Positions 34,901 through 41,451 of a DNA stretch of 64,000 nt are shown piece by piece. Position 1 is the first letter of the stretch. The number at the start of each line of letters is the position of its first letter. The stretch spans positions 1 to 64,000 of the forward strand of contig FMEL01000007.1 in assembly GCA_900066355.1 (NCBI GenBank). Direction: 5' to 3'. The translations under genes and the position numbers were made by a program. This DNA is from an uncultured Ruminococcus sp. Lineage in GTDB: Bacteria; Bacillota; Clostridia; Lachnospirales; Lachnospiraceae. The notes under the pieces were generated by a model that made no database searches, was not told the DNA's origin, and saw only the letters and a program-made list of their open reading frames with translations.

Positions 34901-35105
34901 TCCTATGATACTTGACCGTTCAAAAGATGAAAAAGATGTACTTGCGAAATACGAATGGAGCAAGGTATATGGTGCGCTGTTCGGATGCGAGAAAGAAGCT
35001 TCCAAACTTTATGAATCTGCTGCAGGTGCACATAGCAGCGATTCGAAAGAAAGTACAGATACTCAGGAAAGTACAGACACAAAAGAAAACACAGATACAG
35101 AATAA
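31959..35105 (+). CDS. Secreted multi-NEAT-like protein fused to a BtuF-like lobe
   Basis: 1048 aa. Signal peptide (1-~27, VVSASA-ENA) and acidic linkers. Four NEAT-like modules are at ~75-170, ~269-372, ~383-495 (MFKIIACKLVAQSGKVTATI, DGYDRLFLGS, MWYDHTLKF) and ~603-707. A Gly/Ser/Asn low-complexity spacer (~500-590) follows the third. Residues ~750-1025 resemble the N-lobe of the substrate-binding protein encoded next: GLEYMSSLKLEHSKMFKIHY, YLLVPEDKTDQIPAGIDKSI, AGTYDKADLKDLVKNKCKLA. The acidic Thr/Glu tail has no LPXTG or membrane anchor. First gene after riboswitch 2; likely captures a corrinoid or related compound and hands it to the ABC importer (inference). Confidence 0.75.
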   Translation: MQAKKALAVLLALSMTTAPQAVVSASAENATVQENSDVAPEKENSEDAGEESGSDANEEPDEATTEETEQNADTDPVNEEFLQITEKRAFQEGESVLIEIVSANTAYNRLYIGNRSDEDKTPVIEGSMDEEGRYHYLFYIDPQYLGEKAGYVPGNTADNSWYTEEDLYFMLPSEAEPAQETVDDNNSENMQEPQETEENIPADNSGEGTISKSGADEMSDSLWKIGSLEGNTAEETQDTDEDSYRIESLEEDSENTEQDTQDVISVFALADGTYTADGFSFEGGTGKTQITCEGITVKEGKTYATIKFSSEKFTRVVVDSQEYLPTSNEGGSYFEIPVALNTDMVITATTIAMTEPHDIDYTIHITKNDTGSSDKPSGDEVKDGTYIGNVEHTYGTKTMFKIIACKLVAQSGKVTATITLSSDGYDRLFLGSKEDALKADDSNLISYKVDGNGKYTYTFSLPGLNQEVKLAARSHRYYEAGDKEKMWYDHTLKFTVDTSGSETGGDGSKSDNSGSNNSGGNNSNGSNSNGNNSSNGSNTGGNNSSGSNSSNGSNSNGSSSNGSSTGGGSSSGSSTGGSSSSGSQYQSKTDGKTSQVDSSAGSLKDGEYGSDAFSFSWSGGTGTHGLNITCDKISVENGQAWAYVTFNSGKWIYLKASGSQYDPVEQGSDYTTFKIPVQLNANNKVVGCTTAMSKPYEIEYTLYFGMDISDSSKSSSGSSVSAKAAGSAKKVAAGEEAETDAGIVYKDDAAPKITGLEYMSSLKLEHSKMFKIHYYSNDMTVLEISLNDEFGKESVDLTQNNAAQTTSDSENGDSAKSSEETTSSKSSGTDGEEAASEQDYAKLYKQDAIRYLLVPEDKTDQIPAGIDKSIIVIQLPMDKTYVASDVALEMINKIGADKNVSAVSVTEEECKIDKIKESIKNGDIISAGTYDKADLKDLVKNKCKLAIVPSDILKDKSEEEQGDTKYPAMTALAEKFAILKIPMILDRSKDEKDVLAKYEWSKVYGALFGCEKEASKLYESAAGAHSSDSKESTDTQESTDTKENTDTE
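33474..33715 (+). repeat. Low-complexity Gly/Ser/Asn coding repeat
   Basis: Repeats of AATTCCAATGGAAGC-like 15-18-bp units encode (N/S)SNG(S/N) runs, a flexible spacer prone to length change. Confidence 0.8.
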
Positions 35106-35161
35106 AACACGGGCGGTCTTCGGATCGCCCCTTATACAAAATCGGAGGATGAGATAAGAAA

Positions 35162-36328
35162 ATGAAAGAAAGAAGTATAAGAACTCTGTGGTTATCATTG
35201 TTGATGGTATGCTTTTTTGTAGCAGGCATTTTCAGCATTTCCATGAATGTAAAGGCCGCAGACACGGATTCTTCTGCACCGGAAATTCCGGGACTGACAT
35301 TTGAATCGGAAATGCAGAACGATTTTGCAGAATGTTTCCATATATATTATTACAATGATGATTACACTCTGATCGATGTACCGGACAGCGGACAGTTCCT
35401 GCTTGTGCCGGAGGGAAAAACAGCACCGGACGGTCTGGACAGTGATATCGTAGTGCTTCAGAAACCGCTGGATAATATTTATCTGGCAGCAACTTCGGCT
35501 ATGTCATTGTTTTCTTCGCTGGATGCACTGGACAATATCAAATTTTCTTCCCTTCAGGAGTCTGGCTGGTATGTAGAGGCGGCAAAACAGGCCATGGAAG
35601 ATGGAAGCATTGTTTTTGCCGGCAAGTACAGTGAACCGGATTACGAGCTGCTTGTAAATTCCGGCTGTAATCTGGCAATCGAATCAACCATGATCCTGCA
35701 TACTCCGAAAGTTCAGGAAATGATCGAACAGATGGGAATTCCTGTTTTTACAGATCGTTCCAGCTATGAAAATCATCCTCTTGGAAGAACGGAGTGGATC
35801 AAAGTTTATGCGGAGATGGTTGATAAGAGGGATGAAGCAAAGGCATTTTTTGATGAACAGGCGAAAGTTATTTCAGATCTGAAAGATTTCAAAAATACCG
35901 AAAAAACCGTTGCATTCTTTTATATCAGCAGTGATGGTTCTGTAGTAGTAAGAAAACCGACAGATTATGTTCCCAAAATGATTGAAATCGCCGGTGGACG
36001 TTATGTGCCGACACAGGTTGATTCCGAAGAAGAAACAAAACGTTCTTCTGTGCCGATGACGATGGAAGAATTTTATACTCAGGCAATTGATGCGGATTAT
36101 CTGGTATACAATGGAACCATTGATGACCCGATCAACAGCGTGGACGAGCTCCTGCAGAAAAGTGAACTTTTTGCTGACTTTAAGGCAGTCAAAGAGGGAA
36201 ACGTCTGGTGCGCAGGTAAATATCTTTATCAGGCAACGGATATAGTAGGAAATATGATCACGGATCTTCATCTGATGCTTACAGACGGGGATGAAAGCCA
36301 GATGACATTTATAACAAAAATCAACTAA
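35162..36328 (+). CDS. BtuF/FecB-like ABC transporter substrate-binding protein
   Basis: 388 aa. Class III binding-protein fold: N-lobe to ~225 with IVFAGKYSEPDYELLVNSGC (equivalent of the 'P..E.l..l.PDLVi' region), long inter-lobe helix (GRTEWIKVYAEMVDKRDEAK), and a C-lobe with VAFFYISSDGSVVVR, MIEIAGGRYV, and DADYLVYNG. It delivers a corrinoid, haem or siderophore to the permease. The N-terminus is a type I signal peptide (VKA-ADT) with no lipobox Cys, unusual for a Gram-positive binding protein. It starts 57 nt after the 1048-aa gene, whose C-terminal part resembles this N-lobe. Confidence 0.85.
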   Translation: MKERSIRTLWLSLLMVCFFVAGIFSISMNVKAADTDSSAPEIPGLTFESEMQNDFAECFHIYYYNDDYTLIDVPDSGQFLLVPEGKTAPDGLDSDIVVLQKPLDNIYLAATSAMSLFSSLDALDNIKFSSLQESGWYVEAAKQAMEDGSIVFAGKYSEPDYELLVNSGCNLAIESTMILHTPKVQEMIEQMGIPVFTDRSSYENHPLGRTEWIKVYAEMVDKRDEAKAFFDEQAKVISDLKDFKNTEKTVAFFYISSDGSVVVRKPTDYVPKMIEIAGGRYVPTQVDSEEETKRSSVPMTMEEFYTQAIDADYLVYNGTIDDPINSVDELLQKSELFADFKAVKEGNVWCAGKYLYQATDIVGNMITDLHLMLTDGDESQMTFITKIN

Positions 36329-36342
36329 TTATAGGAGCGGTC

Positions 36343-37407
36343 ATGATGAAATCACAAACAGACGGAAGCACCGGAAGCTTCCATATGGAAAATTTCCGGC
36401 GGCGTTCGCGTTATGCAGTAGTATTTGCAGTAATGGCAGCAGCACTTTTTGCAATTCTGATTCTGAATATCAACACAGGTACTACAAATATTCCGGTTTC
36501 CCGTATTTTGAAGATTATTTTTCTGAGGGAAGGAGCACAGACAGAATACAACATTATATGGAAGATTCGAATGCCACGTCTTTTGATGGCGGCGATTCTG
36601 GGCGGTGCGCTTTCTCTTTCGGGTTTTCTGCTTCAGACCTTTTTTGAGAATCCCATTGCAGGCCCTTATCTTTTGGGAATCTCATCCGGAGCGAAGATGG
36701 TAGTTGCGCTGGCAATGATCTATTTCCTTGAAAAATTTAACAAAGTATCTTCTTATACACTGGTAATCGCAGCTTTTATCGGTTCACTTATTGCAACCGG
36801 ATTTATTCTTCTGGTATCCAGACAGATTAAGCATATGGCAACACTGTTGATTGCAGGTACCATGATCGGGTATATATGCTCTGCGATTACGGATTTTATG
36901 ATTACTTTTGCAGAAGACTCTGATATTGTAAACCTTCATGGATGGTCACAGGGAAGTTTCTCCGGTATGAGCTGGAGTAATGTAAAAATATCAGCACTGA
37001 TCATTGCAGTGGCGGTTATACTAACCTTTATGCTTTCAAAACCAATTGGGGCTTATCAGCTGGGAGAAGCCTATGCGCAGAGCATGGGCGTAAACATAAG
37101 AGTATTCAGAGTAACGCTGATTCTTTTGTCAAGTGTGTTGTCTGCGACGGTAACTGCATTTGCAGGACCGATTTCTTTCGTAGGTATTGCAGTCCCGCAT
37201 CTGGTAAAACAGGCACTGAATACATCCAGACCACTTGTTGTTATACCGGGGACATTCCTGGGAGGTGCTGTTTTTTGTATGCTGAGTGACCTGATTGCGA
37301 GAACTGCTTTTGCACCGCTGGAACTGAATATCAGTACTGTGACATCAATCTTTGGTGCGCCGGTAGTTATTGCAATGATGTTGAAACGCCAGAAAGGAAA
37401 ACAATGA
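36343..37407 (+). CDS. BtuC/FecCD-family ABC permease
   Basis: 354 aa, about ten helices. Family motifs: RMPRLLMAAILGGALSLSG (~77-95), LQTFFENPIAGPYLLGISSGA (the 'NPLa.P.lLGissGA' signature), GWSQGSFSGMSWSN, and FVGIAVPHLVKQ near residue 280. This class imports B12, haem and ferric siderophores; the cobalamin riboswitch points to a corrinoid. RBS TAGGAGC. It forms the transmembrane dimer with the ATPase encoded 1 nt downstream. Confidence 0.93.
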   Translation: MMKSQTDGSTGSFHMENFRRRSRYAVVFAVMAAALFAILILNINTGTTNIPVSRILKIIFLREGAQTEYNIIWKIRMPRLLMAAILGGALSLSGFLLQTFFENPIAGPYLLGISSGAKMVVALAMIYFLEKFNKVSSYTLVIAAFIGSLIATGFILLVSRQIKHMATLLIAGTMIGYICSAITDFMITFAEDSDIVNLHGWSQGSFSGMSWSNVKISALIIAVAVILTFMLSKPIGAYQLGEAYAQSMGVNIRVFRVTLILLSSVLSATVTAFAGPISFVGIAVPHLVKQALNTSRPLVVIPGTFLGGAVFCMLSDLIARTAFAPLELNISTVTSIFGAPVVIAMMLKRQKGKQ

Positions 37408-37408
37408 T

Positions 37409-38509
37409 ATGACAGATCAATATATAAATATGGATAATCTGGCAGTCGGCTACAATGGGAAAGCACTGATTCATGATATCTGTATCGGAATTGAAAAAGG
37501 AGAAATTGTGACGCTGATCGGCCCCAATGGTGCAGGCAAGTCCACAATTCTGAAAAGTATCACACGTCAGTTAAAGCTTATTTCTGGAAATGTGACAATT
37601 GCAGAGGAAAATCTGACAAAACTTTCGTTCCGAGATTTGTCTACTAAAATGGCGGTTGTTCTGACTGACCGTATGAAGCCGGAACTTATGACCTGTCATG
37701 ACATTGTTGCGACAGGACGCTATCCATATACCGGAAAATTGGGAATCTTAAGCAGAGAAGACGAACAAAAGGTTGACGAAGCTATGGAAGCGGTTCATGC
37801 GCAGGAACTTGGAGAACGAGATTTTAATGCGATCAGTGACGGACAGCGTCAGAGGGTTCTTCTGGCAAGAGCAATTTGTCAGGAACCGGAGATTATTGTT
37901 CTGGATGAGCCGACATCTTTTCTGGATGTACGTTATAAACTGGAATTACTCTCAATTCTCAGGAATATGGCGAAGAAAAAAGGAATTACGGTAATTATGT
38001 CTCTTCATGAGATTGATCTGGCTGAAAAAGTAGCAGATAAAATTATCTGCGTCAAAGGCGACAGGATTGCTCATTGCGGCAAACCGGAAACTATTTTTCA
38101 GGAGGAGACGATCAGAGAGCTGTATGGAATAGATAATGGGTATTTTGACCCGGTCTTCGGTAGTCTGGAACTTCCGAGACCAGAGGGAGAACCAAAAGTG
38201 TTTGTGATATCTTCCGGGGGAAGCGGAATACCGGTTTACAGGAGGCTGCAGCGTAAGAATATACCTTTTGCGGCAGGGGTTTTGTACCCGAATGACATTG
38301 ATTATCAGCTTGCACGACTTCTGGCAGTACAGACAGTAACTGAAAAGCCTTTTGAGAAAATAAGCGACCAGACATTTGAAGAGGCTGTGAAATTGATGGA
38401 TTCCTGCGAAAGTGTTATCAATGCAGGTATAATTATAGGAAGTGCAAATAACAGAATTGTGGAACTTCTTGAAAAAGCGCAGCAGGAGGGAAAATTAAAG
38501 TCCCTTTGA
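37409..38509 (+). CDS. BtuD/FecE-like ABC ATPase with C-terminal extension
   Basis: 366 aa. ATPase domain (~1-250): Walker A GPNGAGKST (~39), signature ISDGQRQRVLLARA (~141), Walker B IIVLDEPTSFLD (~162), His switch MSLHEIDLAEK. A further ~110 residues (VFVISSGGSGIPVYRRL, FAAGVLYPNDIDYQLARLLA, INAGIIIGSANNRIVELL) form a Rossmann-like extension also seen in some corrinoid-importer ATPases, of unknown role. It powers import through the adjacent permease. The 3' end overlaps the convergent tetR gene by 15 nt, with no terminator between. Confidence 0.92.
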   Translation: MTDQYINMDNLAVGYNGKALIHDICIGIEKGEIVTLIGPNGAGKSTILKSITRQLKLISGNVTIAEENLTKLSFRDLSTKMAVVLTDRMKPELMTCHDIVATGRYPYTGKLGILSREDEQKVDEAMEAVHAQELGERDFNAISDGQRQRVLLARAICQEPEIIVLDEPTSFLDVRYKLELLSILRNMAKKKGITVIMSLHEIDLAEKVADKIICVKGDRIAHCGKPETIFQEETIRELYGIDNGYFDPVFGSLELPRPEGEPKVFVISSGGSGIPVYRRLQRKNIPFAAGVLYPNDIDYQLARLLAVQTVTEKPFEKISDQTFEEAVKLMDSCESVINAGIIIGSANNRIVELLEKAQQEGKLKSL

Positions 38510-39103
38510 TTCAAAACTTGTCAGGATTGCATCAATCGTCCGGTGCAGATAAGGACGATATTCGGTAAGTGAAACAGGCTGCTGATAAAGCATACAGCTG
38601 TAGCAGGTGGAGCTTGCCAGCTCAATAACAGAGAAAAGCATCAGATCAGGATGGTCGTAAGTACGGCCATCTTTTTTTATTAATTCGAGATACTGCTGAT
38701 AAAACTGCTGATCACTGTCCGGCATCTTATCATCGAGAGCTGCCTGAAAAACGCCCCATGAAAGATTCTTGGAAATAAAAACAAGAAGGGCATAATCCTG
38801 CTCGAGACTGTCCAGAATAAAATCAACCATAAAATGAAGCTGGTTGTCAAATCCTGAAATTTCATGTTCGAGAACCGACTGATAGGCCCGGTAAAAAAGT
38901 TCTTTTGTTTTATAGGAAACTAATTTATTCCTGATATCATATTTATCTTTAAAATACAGATAGAAGGTTCCCTTGGCGACACCGGCTTTATCTGCGATAT
39001 CTGAGATCGTAGTTTTATTTGTGCCCTTTGTGGTAAAAAGCTCAAATGCAGTGTTAAACAGAGCATCTTTTTTCTGTTTTTTATTTGACTCTACTTTTCC
39101 CAT
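38495..39103 (-). CDS. TetR family transcriptional regulator
   Basis: 202 aa. The N-terminal helix-turn-helix (~8-58, LFNTAFELFTTKGTNKTTIS, then KAGVAKGTFYLYFKDKYDIR) is canonical TetR. The C-terminal ligand domain is Phe/Tyr-rich; its inducer is unknown. It is divergent from an MMPL exporter, with matching operators in both promoters, so it likely represses itself and the exporter operon. RBS GGAGG. Confidence 0.93.
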   Translation of the reverse strand: MGKVESNKKQKKDALFNTAFELFTTKGTNKTTISDIADKAGVAKGTFYLYFKDKYDIRNKLVSYKTKELFYRAYQSVLEHEISGFDNQLHFMVDFILDSLEQDYALLVFISKNLSWGVFQAALDDKMPDSDQQFYQQYLELIKKDGRTYDHPDLMLFSVIELASSTCYSCMLYQQPVSLTEYRPYLHRTIDAILTSFESKGL

Positions 39104-39145
39104 CAGAAAACCTCCCTCTAAATTACGAAAACAACTTCGTTATTT

Positions 39146-39173
39146 ATTATAGTCAAAACTGACCGAAAGTCAA
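39146..39173 (-). promoter_or_regulatory. tetR promoter with operator A
   Basis: Minus strand TTGACT (39168-39173), 16-bp spacer, TATAAT (39146-39151). Operator A TGAC-CGAAA-GTCA (39160-39172) covers the -35 and spacer. Confidence 0.75.
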
Positions 39174-39223
39174 TATTACAAAAAATACAAAAGAATTTTT
39201 GGACACATTGGTCAAAACGTATA

Positions 39224-39252
39224 TTGACTAATGGTCAGTTTTGGTATATAAC
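39224..39252 (+). promoter_or_regulatory. MMPL operon promoter with operator B
   Basis: TTGACT (39224-39229), 17-bp spacer, TATAAC (39247-39252). Operator B TGAC-TAATG-GTCA is at 39225-39237. Confidence 0.8.
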
Positions 39253-39269
39253 TCTGTATGAATAAAAAG

Positions 39270-39282
39270 TGACTAACAGTCA
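39270..39282 (+). promoter_or_regulatory. Operator C
   Basis: TGAC-TAACA-GTCA downstream of the expected MMPL transcription start. It is the third copy of the TGAC-N5-GTCA palindrome in 125 bp. Confidence 0.75.
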
Positions 39283-39315
39283 TAAATGAGAAAGAAAGTC
39301 AATAAGGAGGACAAG

Positions 39316-41385
39316 ATGATTAAGGTTGGAAAATGGATTGCGAAGCATAAAGTCGTGATTGTCATAGTCAGTCTGCTTCTGCTGATACCATCATTCCTGG
39401 GAATGGCAGCAACGAGAGTCAACTACGATATCTTAAGCTATCTGCCGGATTCTCTGGAGACAGTAGAAGGTCAGGACATCATGGTGGATGAATTCGGAAT
39501 GGGTGCATTCTCCATGGTAGTTGTCGAAAATATGGATCTGAAAGACGTAGCGGCATTAAAGGAAAAATTTCAGGATGTAGATCATGTAAAGGATGTACTG
39601 TGGTATGACAGTGTAGCTGATTTAAGCATCCCGGTAAGCATGATTCCTGATAAATTCAAAGATGCATTCTTTAACGGAGATGCAACGATGATGATCGCAC
39701 TGTTTGATAATACGACATCTTCCGATGCGGCAATGGAAGCAGTCACAGATATGCGTAAGATCGCAAATGAGCAGTGTTATATCAGTGGTATGTCAGGTGT
39801 TGTAACTGATATCAAGAACATTGCCCTGGAAGAGATGCCGATCTACGTTGTGATCGCTGCATGCCTCTCCCTTCTGGTTCTGCTTCTTGCGATGGACTCA
39901 CTGGTAATTCCGGTGCTGTTCCTGATCAGTGTAGGACTTGCGGTTGTATACAACCTCGGAAGTAATATTTTCTTTGGTCAGGTGTGCTACATCACAAAAT
40001 CACTGACAGCAGTGCTTCAGCTTGGTGTAACAATGGACTATTCCATTTTCCTTCTGAACTCATTTGAAGCTTATAAGAAGAAATACGATGAAAAAGAACG
40101 TGCGATGGCACATGCGATCGGAGATACCTTTAAATCCGTAGCAGGAAGTTCTGTTACAACAATTGCCGGTTTCCTTGCACTCTGTGTTATGACCTTTGCA
40201 CTTGGACGTGACATGGGTATCGTTATGGCAAAAGGTGTTGTCATCGGCGTTATCTGCTGTGTTACTGTTCTCCCGGCAATGATCCTTGTATTTGACGGAG
40301 CAATCGAAAAGACCAAACACAAAGCTTTGATCCCGAGTCTTGATAAAGCATCCGGTTTTATTACAAAACATTATAAAGTATGGCTGATTGTTTTTCTCGT
40401 ACTTCTGTGTCCTGCAATTTACGGAAATAACCATACACAGATCTATTACAATATCGATAAATCTCTTCCGTCTACACTGGCAAGTAATGTTGCCAATGAC
40501 AAACTGAAAGAAGACTTCGATATGAGTACCGTACATATGGTGCTTTTGAAAAAAGGACTGGACAGCAAACAGAAGACACAGATGCTTGACAAGATCGATA
40601 AAGTTGACGGTGTAAAATGGTCATTGGGTATGAACTCCCTGATCGGACCGACTTTCCCGGAATCCATGATTCCGTCAAATATCAGGGAAATGCTTGAATC
40701 CGATAATTATGAAGTGCAGTTTGTATGCTCTGAATATTCATCAGCAACAGATGAATGTAACGCACAGCTTGACAAGATTCAGGAGATCGTCAAATCTTAC
40801 AGTCCGGAATCTATGGTCATCGGTGAAGCACCATTGATGAAAGACCTTCAGGATACGACAGACGTAGACCTCCAGAGAGTAAATATTCTCTCCATGGCAG
40901 CAATCTTTGTGATCATCCTGTTTGTATTCAAATCAATCTCACTGCCGTTCATCCTTCTGGCAGTTATTGAGTTTGCGATTTTTGTAAACATGGCGATTCC
41001 TTATTATCAGGGAGTAACACTTCCATTCGTGGCAAGTATCGTTATTGGCGCGATCCAGCTGGGAGCAACTGTTGACTATGCGATCCTGATGACAAGTAAT
41101 TACCAGAAACAGAGGCACCTCGGGAAGACAAAGAAAGAATCGATTTCCATTGCACATAAATTCTCTATGAAGTCAATTATTGTCAGTGGATGCAGTTTCT
41201 TTGCCGCAACATTCGGTGTTGCCCTTTATTCACAGGTTGATATGATTGGTTCCATCTGTACCCTTCTTGCAAGAGGTGCGGTGATCAGTACGATCGTAGT
41301 ATTGCTGATTCTGCCGGCAATGTTTATGGTATTTGACCCGATCATTGTTCATACATCCAAAGGATTTTTACCGGATAAGAAATAA
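39316..41385 (+). CDS. MMPL/RND-family transporter
   Basis: 690 aa (start 39316 chosen for AAGGAGG 6 nt upstream). Twelve helices in two halves, each with one helix, an external domain of ~150 residues, and five helices. The conserved helix-4 motifs are LQLGVTMDYSIFLLNSFEAY (~235-255) and IQLGATVDYAILMTSNYQKQ (~580-600), whose Asp are the proton relay of RND/MMPL proteins. Exporters of this type move lipids, drugs or hydrophobic compounds. It is controlled by the divergent TetR and followed 66 nt later by a secreted heptad-repeat protein, a likely partner. Confidence 0.92.
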   Translation: MIKVGKWIAKHKVVIVIVSLLLLIPSFLGMAATRVNYDILSYLPDSLETVEGQDIMVDEFGMGAFSMVVVENMDLKDVAALKEKFQDVDHVKDVLWYDSVADLSIPVSMIPDKFKDAFFNGDATMMIALFDNTTSSDAAMEAVTDMRKIANEQCYISGMSGVVTDIKNIALEEMPIYVVIAACLSLLVLLLAMDSLVIPVLFLISVGLAVVYNLGSNIFFGQVCYITKSLTAVLQLGVTMDYSIFLLNSFEAYKKKYDEKERAMAHAIGDTFKSVAGSSVTTIAGFLALCVMTFALGRDMGIVMAKGVVIGVICCVTVLPAMILVFDGAIEKTKHKALIPSLDKASGFITKHYKVWLIVFLVLLCPAIYGNNHTQIYYNIDKSLPSTLASNVANDKLKEDFDMSTVHMVLLKKGLDSKQKTQMLDKIDKVDGVKWSLGMNSLIGPTFPESMIPSNIREMLESDNYEVQFVCSEYSSATDECNAQLDKIQEIVKSYSPESMVIGEAPLMKDLQDTTDVDLQRVNILSMAAIFVIILFVFKSISLPFILLAVIEFAIFVNMAIPYYQGVTLPFVASIVIGAIQLGATVDYAILMTSNYQKQRHLGKTKKESISIAHKFSMKSIIVSGCSFFAATFGVALYSQVDMIGSICTLLARGAVISTIVVLLILPAMFMVFDPIIVHTSKGFLPDKK

Positions 41386-41451
41386 CAAAACACGTACATG
41401 ATGATTGAAACATATAAATGAAGCCAATGGCTGGAAAAGGAGTCGTAGAAC

